DNA of 64,000 bases from Sulfurospirillum sp. UBA4058 (lineage in GTDB: Bacteria; Campylobacterota; Campylobacteria; Campylobacterales; Sulfurospirillaceae), in assembly GCA_002382085.1 (NCBI GenBank), contig DFZK01000010.1, forward strand, positions 145,042 to 209,041, in the 5' to 3' direction. The notes beneath the pieces were generated by a model. That model saw only the letters and a program-made list of their open reading frames with translations, was not told the origin of the DNA and did not search any database. Position 1 is the stretch's first letter; every line of letters begins with the position of its first letter. Below, in pieces: positions 26,592 through 33,635 of this stretch. A program made the position numbers and the translations under genes.

Positions 26592-27623
26592 TTATAGCTT
26601 CATTATACTTATCATTGCCTCTTTGCTTCCGTGTTCCAAAAGCGTTCGGAGTTTGACGGCACGTTTGAAAAAAACCTCTTGATCGGTTTGCTCGTAAACG
26701 CGAAGCAAGTTATCCGCGAAAACTTCCTCTTGGAGCAACTCTACATGTAAAGGCTCCTCTTGCTCAAAATCAAACAAGATATTTGCCAGTCCGACATGTT
26801 TGAGCTTGACAAACTGTTTCGCAATCCAATAATCAAACGCTTTGGCTTTATACGCCAACACGAAAGGCACACCCACCAGAGCCGCTTCGAGCGTCGCCGT
26901 TCCCGAACAGACAAACGCAAATTCGCTTTGTAAAAATGCGTCGTAGGTATTGCGCGAAATTTTAAACATACCCAAATCACCGTATATATCGACGATTTCT
27001 CGATAGGTAAAATGCGCGGGAATGACCAAAAGCTTCTCTTTATCCTCGATTTTTGCCGCAAGTTCCTTGTAGATAGGCAATAAAGCCCTTATCTCGCTCT
27101 TGCGGCTTCCGGGCAGAAAGGCGATCGTTCCCGTTTTTTCATGGCGTATCTTAAAGTGCGGTATCTCGTCAAGCAAAGGATTGCCTACGTACGTCGACTT
27201 GGTATAACACAAATTTTCAAACGGGAAAATCGATGCCAAGACGTCGCAATATTTCTCCAAATTTGCCGCGCGTTTGGGTCTCCAAGCCCATACTTTGGGC
27301 AAAATATAATAAACGATCTGCACATTCGGATTGATCGTTTTAATTGCTTTCGCCAACGGTAAATTGAACGCCGGAGAGTCGATCAGCAACACTTTATCCA
27401 CGAAAAAACTCATACGCGCCATCACTTTAATCGCCCGTTTTGCTTCACGAATTTTCGGCAATGCATCCAAAAAACCCATAATCGAAAATGCACCGGAAGA
27501 CAAAAAAGGCTTCCCGAAACGCTCGTCGAAAATACCGAAAATTTCGCACGACTCCAAGCCTTCTAAAATAGGCTCCAGATGCAAATTTGCGGAGGGTTCC
27601 AATGCCGAGATTAAAAGTTTCAA
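26592..27623 (-). CDS. lpxB: lipid-A-disaccharide synthase
   Basis: GT-B glycosyltransferase (GT19) that joins UDP-2,3-diacylglucosamine to lipid X. The 343 residues show SALEPSANLHLEPIL at the N-terminus, VLLIDSPAFNLPLAK, YYILPKVWAWRPKR and FLPGSRKSEI, then the donor-binding CSGTATLEAAL segment near residue 235, all typical of LpxB. The substrate is the product of LpxH, whose likely gene lies nearby. It is divergent from surE. Confidence 0.95.
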   Translation of the reverse strand: MKLLISALEPSANLHLEPILEGLESCEIFGIFDERFGKPFLSSGAFSIMGFLDALPKIREAKRAIKVMARMSFFVDKVLLIDSPAFNLPLAKAIKTINPNVQIVYYILPKVWAWRPKRAANLEKYCDVLASIFPFENLCYTKSTYVGNPLLDEIPHFKIRHEKTGTIAFLPGSRKSEIRALLPIYKELAAKIEDKEKLLVIPAHFTYREIVDIYGDLGMFKISRNTYDAFLQSEFAFVCSGTATLEAALVGVPFVLAYKAKAFDYWIAKQFVKLKHVGLANILFDFEQEEPLHVELLQEEVFADNLLRVYEQTDQEVFFKRAVKLRTLLEHGSKEAMISIMKL

Positions 27624-27720
27624 ACGCGTACCTTCTTTTTTCTATAAGTCTATACAAAAATCTCTTAAAAAAAGACGCGTTTTGACGCTTGAAACGAAGT
27701 CTAGTATAAGCCCGTTTCGT

Positions 27721-27726
27721 TATAAT
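27721..27726 (+). promoter_or_regulatory. candidate -10 box of surE
   Basis: CGTTATAAT lies 26 bp upstream of ATG 27752. It overlaps the upstream in-frame ATG at 27725, which therefore cannot be in the transcript if this box is used; this decides the surE start. Confidence 0.6.
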
Positions 27727-27751
27727 GGTTTTAAAAAAGACAGGTCTTTTC

Positions 27752-28543
27752 ATGAAACGTATTTTAATTACCAACGACGACGGCTTTGAAAGTCCGGGCT
27801 TGCATGCGCTTGCACGTGCGCTTCGTCCTTTAGGACATGTCACGATCGTAGCACCTACTACCGAAAAATCGGCATGCGGGCACTCTTTAACCTTAACGCG
27901 TCCGCTTCGCTTTATCTCCATTAGCGACGATTTTTTCAAGCTCGACGACGGTACGCCGACCGATTGCATTTACCTCTCTTTAAACGCCCTATTTGAAGGA
28001 GAAAGTAAACCCGATCTAATCGTGAGCGGCATCAACAAAGGCTCCAATTTAGGCGAAGACATTACCTACAGCGGCACGGCGAGCGCAGCGATGGAAGCGG
28101 CACTTCACGGTGTTCCCGCTATCGCGATTTCGCAAGTTTACGAAGGTAGCCCCCAAAATATCGAACTCACGCACGGCTACGATTTGGCCGAGCACGTCGT
28201 GTACGATCTTGCCAAGAAAATTTTGGAAAATGCATTCCCTTTGAGCGAACGCCGCTTTTTAAACGTCAACGTACCTCCTTTGAAACCCGAAGAGTGCAAA
28301 GGCTATAAAATCACGCGCGCGGGATACCGTATGTACGGCAACGACGCACATCTACACCGAAATCCTAGAGGCGAAGAGTTCTACTGGCTCGGCGTTCACA
28401 CGTTGGAATGGAAAAGAGGAGCACTGGGCGATTGTGATTTGAGTGCTATCGAAGATGGCTACGTCTCGATTACGCCGATTCAGCTCGACATGACCGCTCA
28501 CGACGAACTTGAAAATCTGACCCGATGGATCCATAATGGATGA
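27752..28543 (+). CDS. surE: 5'/3'-nucleotidase SurE
   Basis: Stationary-phase survival nucleotidase acting on nucleoside monophosphates, metal-dependent. The 263 residues include the N-terminal ITNDDGFESPGL metal site, VAPTTEKSACGHSLT, VSGINKGSNLGEDITYSGT and a LNVNVPP segment near the end. It overlaps the next gene, tcdA, by 8 bases. Confidence 0.96.
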   Translation: MKRILITNDDGFESPGLHALARALRPLGHVTIVAPTTEKSACGHSLTLTRPLRFISISDDFFKLDDGTPTDCIYLSLNALFEGESKPDLIVSGINKGSNLGEDITYSGTASAAMEAALHGVPAIAISQVYEGSPQNIELTHGYDLAEHVVYDLAKKILENAFPLSERRFLNVNVPPLKPEECKGYKITRAGYRMYGNDAHLHRNPRGEEFYWLGVHTLEWKRGALGDCDLSAIEDGYVSITPIQLDMTAHDELENLTRWIHNG

Positions 28544-29180
28544 TCGTTTCACACGCGTCAGACGTGTTTTCGGCGATGATTTTGAAAAACTCCAAAACGC
28601 AAATATTCTACTTTTGGGTGTCGGCGGCGTAGGAAGCGTCTGTTTAGATGCACTGTTTCGAACCGGCATCGGGCGCATCACCATTGTCGATGACGATGTT
28701 TACGACATCACCAACCAAAACCGCCAACTAGGAAGCGAAGCGGTGGGCGAAGTTAAAGTCTTGCACCTTGCTTCACTTTACCCCAATGTCACGCCTATTC
28801 ACGCGCTCATTACGCCCGAATGGGTAGAGCAGTTTGATTTTTCGCCGTTTGATCTTGTAATCGACGCCATTGACGATATGCCTGCAAAAATAGCCATTGC
28901 GCACAAGACAAGCGAAAAACTTTTTAGCTCTAGCGGCAGTGCCAAAAAACTAGACCCTACCCGCATTCGCACTGTTTCCATCTGGAAAACACACGGCGAT
29001 GCACTGGCAAAAAAGATGCGTTATGAACTTAAAAAAAGTGGTTTTAGCGGAGATTTTGTGACAGTTTTTTCAGATGAAGAACCTACATGTAAAGAGTTAG
29101 GAAGCCTGATGTGCGTCACGGGAGCGTTTGGCTTAACGCTTGCTTCTTTGGCGATTCGGAAGATTACGGGGAAAATGTAG
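28536..29180 (+). CDS. tcdA: tRNA threonylcarbamoyladenosine dehydratase (TcdA/ThiF family)
   Basis: E1-like enzyme that cyclises tRNA t6A37 to ct6A. The 214 residues have the ATP-binding LLGVGGVGSVCLDAL near residue 25, the IVDDDVYDITNQNRQ loop, LVIDAIDDMPAKIA, and an adenylation-type fold. A basic STWK-like stretch follows. It lacks the longer C-terminus of E. coli TcdA. It is translationally coupled to surE and is the last clearly core gene before the CpG-poor stretch. ThiF or MoeB are less likely from the RxFGDDF start. Confidence 0.86.
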   Translation: MDDRFTRVRRVFGDDFEKLQNANILLLGVGGVGSVCLDALFRTGIGRITIVDDDVYDITNQNRQLGSEAVGEVKVLHLASLYPNVTPIHALITPEWVEQFDFSPFDLVIDAIDDMPAKIAIAHKTSEKLFSSSGSAKKLDPTRIRTVSIWKTHGDALAKKMRYELKKSGFSGDFVTVFSDEEPTCKELGSLMCVTGAFGLTLASLAIRKITGKM

Positions 29181-29224
29181 GGTTTTTACAGATTATTTCT
29201 AAAATTAGTATTAAGGATCTAAAA

Positions 29225-29566
29225 ATGGGTATTTTTATAGCAGTTATATTTGTCCTAGCAATCAATCTTATTCCTATTGGCAAAATTGTCCTTGCTAAAT
29301 ATATCTCTACTTTTGAAAAGATTGTATGGTTTCTATTTTCTGTTTTAGGGATACCAATAGGGTTAGCTTTAGATTATCCTTTTCATAAAGCTCTCAAAAA
29401 TTCTACCAATCAAGAAGAAATTTATCAACTAATTAATCTTCATCGTGATTCTTCATTTTCAGGTTCAATTGCTCTTTTTTGGGCAATTAGTATATTCATT
29501 ATCTTCAAAATATCATATGCTCGCAGACAAGGTCTATGGGAAGAAAATCATAAAAATGAAATTTAG
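29225..29566 (+). CDS. small two-helix membrane protein, unknown function
   Basis: I do not recognise this 113-residue protein. Two hydrophobic helices are visible, at about 1-22 (GIFIAVIFVLAINLIPIG) and 28-50. A third lies at about 78-98 (GSIALFWAISIFIIF), before a short basic tail. The start at 29225 is chosen because AAGGATCT lies just upstream; an earlier in-frame ATG would overlap tcdA. The gene is markedly AT-rich and CpG-poor compared with its neighbours, so recent acquisition is plausible. Confidence 0.6.
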   Translation: MGIFIAVIFVLAINLIPIGKIVLAKYISTFEKIVWFLFSVLGIPIGLALDYPFHKALKNSTNQEEIYQLINLHRDSSFSGSIALFWAISIFIIFKISYARRQGLWEENHKNEI

Positions 29567-29641
29567 TTATTAAAAGTTAAAAGCCCATTAATGATGGATT
29601 GTAAAGTTTTATGAAATATAGATGTATTCTTTAAAACTTAG

Positions 29642-30265
29642 TTACTCTTCCATCGCCATCATCAAAAAGCCCGTAAAAGCAGCATTATCGTCATGGCTTA
29701 TCTTCTCGCCAACGTTGACTTTCATTGTTTCTAACACGTTTGTGTATGCCACATAAAACTCGTAACTCGGTTTTGGCTTGTACGTTAAACCTTTTATCTC
29801 AAAAAAGGTGATGATATTTTTAGTGGTTGTAGGCTTGATGAAAAACGCTTTATCCCTATAAAAGTAGTACGGTATGAACGTTACAAGCGGCCATTTTGCC
29901 AAGTTGTAAAATGAGAGTACCTCAACCATTGTTTCAAAACCCTCTTTAACATCGCCATACAACATCTCGTACAAACCAATGCAGAGCATATCTCTTCGCT
30001 CCATGCGCATCGCCTGCACCATTTCTCTTACTCTTGGTTTTTCAAAGAGCGAAATGAGTGTTGATTTGGAGGCAACTTTAGCAAAATTTTCGCAAATAAG
30101 CTCAGGCTGTGAAAAGTTCTCTTTGGCAAACATCTCACGGACTTGCTCGCTGATTTTTGCTGTGTGGTGCTTCTTGATAATAGGCAAAAGCCCCACATCT
30201 TGAAAACCCTCAGGATAAAGCTCTAAAAAATACGCTTCCGCATTTTTGAGTTTGTGTAGATTCAT
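29642..30265 (-). CDS. conserved-looking soluble protein, unknown function
   Basis: I do not recognise this 207-residue protein. It has no signal peptide or membrane helix, and is rich in Phe, Tyr, Lys and Glu. A FLELYPEGFQD segment lies near the start, a helical MVQAMRMERRD segment in the middle and PLVTFIPYYFYRDKAFFIKPTTTKN later, before a Met/Glu-rich end. It is a clean ORF with plausible codon use. It lies upstream of another unknown gene on the same strand, in the CpG-poor stretch beside the ORP-like cluster. Confidence 0.65.
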   Translation of the reverse strand: MNLHKLKNAEAYFLELYPEGFQDVGLLPIIKKHHTAKISEQVREMFAKENFSQPELICENFAKVASKSTLISLFEKPRVREMVQAMRMERRDMLCIGLYEMLYGDVKEGFETMVEVLSFYNLAKWPLVTFIPYYFYRDKAFFIKPTTTKNIITFFEIKGLTYKPKPSYEFYVAYTNVLETMKVNVGEKISHDDNAAFTGFLMMAMEE

Positions 30266-30332
30266 GCCCCTAATTTCATCATTTTCATTTTCTCGACTTT
30301 AAAATCAAAGAAGATTTTAACATGCAAACCCT

Positions 30333-30342
30333 TTACATGTAA
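30333..30342. repeat. TTACATGTAA palindrome, copy 5 (intergenic)
   Basis: Exact copy at the centre of the 16-bp perfect palindrome CCTTTACATGTAAAGG, in the 87-bp gap between two unknown genes. As RNA it could also form an 8-bp no-loop stem, but it lacks a T run, so a terminator is unlikely. Confidence 0.85.
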
Positions 30343-30352
30343 AGGTTAAGCG

Positions 30353-30880
30353 CTACAACGCCATCAACGATGCTTGAGCGCAAGCGATGCGTTTGGCGAT
30401 ATCTTTGCCCTCTTTGTCCATAAAATCAATTTGGATTTTATACACCAAATCCGCTCCCTTGTAAAAACTAAACACCACATACCCCGCATAAAGTTTGGCT
30501 TCTTTAGTTTTTTTCCCGGGATCAAGCGGGTCGTTTTCATAAATGAGTACATGTAAACGCACTGCCTCTTTCGATGAAGCCTCTCCAAACGCTTTGAGTG
30601 TATCACGGCGTACTGCTTCAAGGTCTAATATCTCAAACAGTTTTGAGGGCGAATAGTGTGCTTTTTGCGTTTCAAGCTCCAGTTTAACACCTTTGGATTG
30701 AACCGCCTCCTTTAACGCTTCCACCTCGTCTTGAAGATAAACTCGTTCAAACACGACCGTTTCTTTGTGACAATCAAGGCGCATCGCACGGCAACCGCTT
30801 TTTGTCGCTTGCGAATAGACGGCATATCCTAAGATGAGTACCACGCCAAGCCCTAGTGCCAAACCAAGCTTTTTAACCAT
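30353..30880 (-). CDS. membrane-anchored protein of unknown function
   Basis: A 175-residue protein I do not recognise. An N-terminal hydrophobic helix (about 5-25, LGLALGLGVVLILGYAVY) points to a signal anchor. Two cysteines follow at once (SGC and LDC); the helix is not followed by a proper lipobox. A Glu/Lys-rich body follows. The start at 30880 is chosen because AAAGG lies 7 bases upstream; the upstream ATG at 30904 lies near the predicted transcription start. It is transcribed divergently from the DUF134/ORP-like cluster from a strong promoter with shared dyads, suggesting joint control. Confidence 0.65.
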   Translation of the reverse strand: MVKKLGLALGLGVVLILGYAVYSQATKSGCRAMRLDCHKETVVFERVYLQDEVEALKEAVQSKGVKLELETQKAHYSPSKLFEILDLEAVRRDTLKAFGEASSKEAVRLHVLIYENDPLDPGKKTKEAKLYAGYVVFSFYKGADLVYKIQIDFMDKEGKDIAKRIACAQASLMAL

Positions 30881-30915
30881 TTTTAAACCTTTTATTATGA
30901 ACATATGTTTAAAAA

Positions 30916-30944
30916 ATTATACCTTCATCACCCCTATATGTCAA
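30916..30944 (-). promoter_or_regulatory. consensus promoter for the divergent unknown gene
   Basis: On the minus strand TTGACA (30944-30939) is separated by 17 bp from TATAAT (30921-30916), an exact sigma-70 consensus. Transcription would begin near 30909, about 29 bp before the ATG at 30880. A perfect ACATATGT palindrome lies at the predicted start (30901-30908). Confidence 0.8.
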
Positions 30945-30957
30945 GAAATACGACATA
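30937..30957. promoter_or_regulatory. dyad TATGTC-N9-GACATA, candidate operator
   Basis: A perfect 6-bp inverted repeat covering the -35 box of the leftward promoter. It shares the ATATGT core with the other dyads in this control region. The bound regulator is unknown; the adjacent DUF134 HTH protein is the obvious candidate. Confidence 0.55.
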
Positions 30958-30980
30958 AAATAGCACAACTAATTTTGAGT

Positions 30981-31017
30981 ATATGTGCATTATTCTCCCT
31001 TGACATTATGCACATAT
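30981..31017. promoter_or_regulatory. dyad ATATGTGCAT-N17-ATGCACATAT, candidate operator
   Basis: A perfect 10-bp inverted repeat whose arms flank and overlap the -35 box of the rightward promoter. The right arm runs into a further palindrome, CACATATGTG (31011-31020), in the promoter spacer. The placement is that of a repressor site. Confidence 0.65.
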
Positions 31018-31029
31018 GTGTATTATAAT
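31000..31029 (+). promoter_or_regulatory. consensus promoter for the DUF134/ORP-like cluster
   Basis: TTGACA (31000-31005), an 18-bp spacer and TATAAT (31024-31029) lie 28 bp before the DUF134 ATG. Canonical -35 boxes are not seen at the other promoters I located in this window. Confidence 0.8.
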
Positions 31030-31057
31030 GGCTCTAATCTATTAAAAGTGAGACCTT

Positions 31058-31507
31058 ATGGCACGCAATCCAAAAGCAAGGGCGATTAGTCATCCTCCCT
31101 TATTTATAACCTTTAAACCCGCAGGTGTTGCCGGCACTAAGCTAGCAACCGTCACACTTGAACTGGATGAGTATGAAGCGATCCGTTTGGCGGACTATGA
31201 GAGTCTTGAGCATGAGCAAGCTGCTGAAGCGATGGGCATTTCCCGCTCAACCTTCACCAGACTAATAGAGCGTGCCCGTAAAAAAATGGCTTTGATGCTT
31301 GTTGAAGGTTCCAAAGTGGTTATTAATGGAGGCAGTGTTCATTTTAAAGAAAATGTTTACCAATGCAAAGCCTGTAACCATCGTTTTCGTGCAAACATTG
31401 TGGAAGAAAAAAAAGAGTGCCCTCTGTGCCATTCAAGCGAACTGGTTGATTTTGCCAAGGGCTTTGGACATGGAGTATGTTGTCATACCGATAAGGAAAA
31501 AGAATGA
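31058..31507 (+). CDS. DUF134 (UPF0251) HTH protein with C-terminal zinc ribbon
   Basis: A 149-residue protein. The N-terminal DUF134 part (about 1-95) has FKPAGV, LELDEYEAIRLADYE and a sigma-region-4-like helix-turn-helix (HEQAAEAMGISRSTFTRLI, about 53-70). The C-terminal part is a probable zinc ribbon, with Cys103/106 and Cys121/124. Cys141-Cys142 lie in a GHGVCCH tail. DUF134 proteins are typically encoded beside NifX-type cofactor proteins and ferredoxin-MinD ATPases, as here. It overlaps the next gene by 4 bases. A regulatory role, possibly autorepression through the upstream dyads, is inference. Confidence 0.88.
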   Translation: MARNPKARAISHPPLFITFKPAGVAGTKLATVTLELDEYEAIRLADYESLEHEQAAEAMGISRSTFTRLIERARKKMALMLVEGSKVVINGGSVHFKENVYQCKACNHRFRANIVEEKKECPLCHSSELVDFAKGFGHGVCCHTDKEKE

Positions 31508-32370
31508 AAATAGCCATCGCTAGCGGTAAAGGTGGAACGGGTAAAACAACCCTTTCCACTAACCTCGCCATGTTTTTAGGAGAGCATGAATCTGTCGTGC
31601 TCGTTGATTTGGACGTGGAAGAGCCAAATTCTAACCTCTTTTTAAACGGGGAGCTTTTGAAAAAAGAAGACAAAATGAAGATGATTCCTCGTTGGGATAG
31701 CACTTCATGCACGCTGTGTGCGGATTGTGTTCAAAACTGCAATTTCAACGCTTTGCTTTTTATTGCCAATGAGATTTTAGTCTTCCCCAACCTCTGCCAC
31801 AGTTGTTACGCCTGTTCCGAACTCTGCCCTACAGGTTCTTTGCCGATGGAGCCTCAAAAGATGGGCGAACTTAGCCATTTTATTGCTGGCAATATTGATT
31901 TTGTTGAGGGACGTTTAAACATCGGCGAAGAGCAAGCCGTCTCTTTAATCGCACAGACCAAAAAATACGTTGATCAGCATTTTGATGAAGAAACCATTAA
32001 GATTTTTGATGCGCCTCCAGGGACGTCTTGCCCTGTCATTGAGGCGATTAAAGATGCGGATTTTGTTATTTTGGTGACAGAGCCTACCCCTTTTGGTTTG
32101 CATGATTTAACGCTTGCGGTCGAGACCACTCGCATCTTAAAGAAAAATTTTGGCGTGGTGATTAACCGTTATGGCATGGGAAATGATGACGTTGAAACCT
32201 ACTGTCATCATGAAAATATCCCTATTTTAGGGAAAATTCCCCACCTCGTTGAAGCAGCAAAGCTCTACTCGGAAGGGAAGCTCATCTACAAAGAGATTTT
32301 GGCATTTAAGGCTGAAATCCAAAACATTGCTTTACATGTAAAGGCACATTGTCAAGGAGTTATGCCATGA
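31504..32370 (+). CDS. MinD/Mrp-type ATPase with embedded 2x[4Fe-4S] ferredoxin domain (copy A)
   Basis: A 288-residue P-loop ATPase of the SIMIBI class. The deviant Walker A is SGKGGTGKTT, VLVDLDVEEPN follows, and DAPPGTSCP lies near residue 170. A ferredoxin domain is inserted at about 65-115, with Cys69/72/75/79 and Cys98/101/104/108 as two [4Fe-4S] ligand sets. Such proteins occur in the Desulfovibrio orange-protein (ORP) complex and beside NifX-type genes. It overlaps both neighbours by 4 bases. The likely role is ATP-driven metal-cluster handling or electron delivery to a cofactor carrier; the substrate is unknown. Confidence 0.88.
   Translation: MKIAIASGKGGTGKTTLSTNLAMFLGEHESVVLVDLDVEEPNSNLFLNGELLKKEDKMKMIPRWDSTSCTLCADCVQNCNFNALLFIANEILVFPNLCHSCYACSELCPTGSLPMEPQKMGELSHFIAGNIDFVEGRLNIGEEQAVSLIAQTKKYVDQHFDEETIKIFDAPPGTSCPVIEAIKDADFVILVTEPTPFGLHDLTLAVETTRILKKNFGVVINRYGMGNDDVETYCHHENIPILGKIPHLVEAAKLYSEGKLIYKEILAFKAEIQNIALHVKAHCQGVMP
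32332..32341. repeat. TTACATGTAA palindrome, copy 6 (in ATPase A)
   Basis: Exact copy near the 3' end of the first ATPase gene, read as Leu-His-Val-Lys. Confidence 0.85.
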
Positions 32371-33245
32371 AAGAGATAGTCGTCATTTCAGGCAAAGGCG
32401 GTACGGGCAAAACTTCCATTACCGCAGCCCTTGCTAGCTTAGCCAAAGAGTCGTGCGTGGTGGTGGACTGTGACGTGGACGCAGCGGATATGCACCTTTT
32501 GCTTCAACCTGATTTTGCACACAAAGAGGATTTTTACAGTGGTGTTTTAGCCCACATTGACCCCGATAACTGTCGCAATTGCGGACGATGCGCACAGGTG
32601 TGTCGCTTTGATGCGATTGTCTTGCAAAATGGTCGCTACGTGGTCGATGAACTCTCCTGTGAGGGGTGTGGCTACTGTGAAAAAGTGTGCCGTCCAAAAG
32701 CGATTTCGATGAACGAGCGTTTGGCGGGGGCGTGGTTTGCTTCTCAAACCAAATACGGAAGCGATATGGTACACGCAAAGCTGGGTATTGGGGCGGAGAA
32801 CTCGGGAAAACTGGTTGCCAAAGTCAAAAAAGAGGGCAAGGCGATTGCGTCGGCAAAAAATAAATCCTTCATGATTGTCGATGGCTCTCCCGGTATCGGT
32901 TGTCCCGTGGTCTCTTCTTTAAGCGGGGCGAACTTTGCGCTTTTGGTGACAGAGCCCACTCTTTCAGGACTGCATGATTTGAAACGGGTTTATGAAGTGG
33001 TGAAAAAGTTTCGCATTAAAGCGGGGTGCATCATCAACAAAGCCGACCTAAATCCTTCCATGTGCGAGGAAATTGAAACCTTTTTAAGGGAAGAATCCAT
33101 CTTACATGTAAAGAGTATTCCCTACAACAAAGCCTTTACCCAAGCGATGGTTGAAGCCAAAACCATCAGCGAATACCATGATGAGCCTTTAAAAAAGTTA
33201 CTCGAAGAGAGTTTTGAAACCATAAAAAATACCTTAGGAGTCTAA
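32367..33245 (+). CDS. MinD/Mrp-type ATPase with embedded 2x[4Fe-4S] ferredoxin domain (copy B)
   Basis: A 292-residue paralogue of the preceding gene. Walker A is SGKGGTGKTS; VVVDCDVDAADMH follows and DGSPGIGCP lies near residue 175. The eight ferredoxin cysteines fall at 69/72/75/79 and 98/101/104/108, exactly the positions seen in copy A, so both derive from one ancestor. Its middle insert (about 120-165) is longer and basic. The ATG at 32367 overlaps the previous stop as ATGA. The pair probably works as a heterodimer, as deviant Walker ATPases dimerise; this is inferred. Confidence 0.88.
   Translation: MKEIVVISGKGGTGKTSITAALASLAKESCVVVDCDVDAADMHLLLQPDFAHKEDFYSGVLAHIDPDNCRNCGRCAQVCRFDAIVLQNGRYVVDELSCEGCGYCEKVCRPKAISMNERLAGAWFASQTKYGSDMVHAKLGIGAENSGKLVAKVKKEGKAIASAKNKSFMIVDGSPGIGCPVVSSLSGANFALLVTEPTLSGLHDLKRVYEVVKKFRIKAGCIINKADLNPSMCEEIETFLREESILHVKSIPYNKAFTQAMVEAKTISEYHDEPLKKLLEESFETIKNTLGV
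33102..33111. repeat. TTACATGTAA palindrome, copy 7 (in ATPase B)
   Basis: Exact copy near the 3' end of the second ATPase gene, read as Leu-His-Val-Lys. It sits at a similar relative place to copy 6 in the paralogue, but the flanking sequences differ. Confidence 0.85.
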
Positions 33246-33246
33246 A

Positions 33247-33585
33247 ATGAAAATAGCCTTTACAACGAAAGAACCCTCGTGGGATTCGATGATGGAGGCG
33301 CGCTTTGGGCGTGCGGAATACGTGTTAATTTATGACGAGCAAAGCGGTCAAATCGTCTTTCATGATAACCGTGAAATCGTCAATCAAGAACACGGTGCGG
33401 GGCCAAAAATGGCAAAAGCGATGGCGGATTTGGGTGTGGATGTCATCATCACAGGCAACGGACCGGGAGAAAACGCTCGTGCGGTGTTAGCACAAATGAA
33501 CACCGTTGTCTACGTGGGAGCAGGAGAGATGAACGTGGCAGAAGCCTATAAAGCGTACCAAGATGGCACACTGGAAAAGTTTTAG
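33247..33585 (+). CDS. NifX/NafY-type dinitrogenase cofactor family protein (copy A)
   Basis: A 112-residue protein of the dinitrogenase iron-molybdenum cofactor family (PF02579), an RNase-H-like fold that also includes the Mo/Cu-binding orange protein. Visible features are MEARFGRAEYVLIYD near residue 15, HGAGPKMAKAMADLGVDVIITGNGPG and VYVGAGEMNVAEAYKAY. It starts 1 bp after the ATPase B stop. It probably carries or inserts a metal-sulphur cluster. No nitrogenase structural gene is in the window. Confidence 0.86.
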   Translation: MKIAFTTKEPSWDSMMEARFGRAEYVLIYDEQSGQIVFHDNREIVNQEHGAGPKMAKAMADLGVDVIITGNGPGENARAVLAQMNTVVYVGAGEMNVAEAYKAYQDGTLEKF

Positions 33586-33635
33586 TTTAAAAGCGTTAAA
33601 ATAACTATCTCAAAAAATAAATAAAAGGTTAAGTT

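Noticed and set aside
27445..27969. Minus-strand ORF across the lpxB/surE divergent region
   Set aside because: It covers the start of surE and the start of lpxB, both strongly supported, and has a very basic, unstructured product.
30900..31058. Sigma-54 promoter for the ORP-like cluster
   Set aside because: Expected by analogy with Desulfovibrio, but no GG-N10-GC element is visible; a consensus sigma-70 promoter is present instead.
32349..32366. Earlier start for ferredoxin-ATPase B
   Set aside because: The earlier start adds six residues overlapping ATPase A; the ATGA overlap at 32367 with the GGAG upstream is the typical coupled start.
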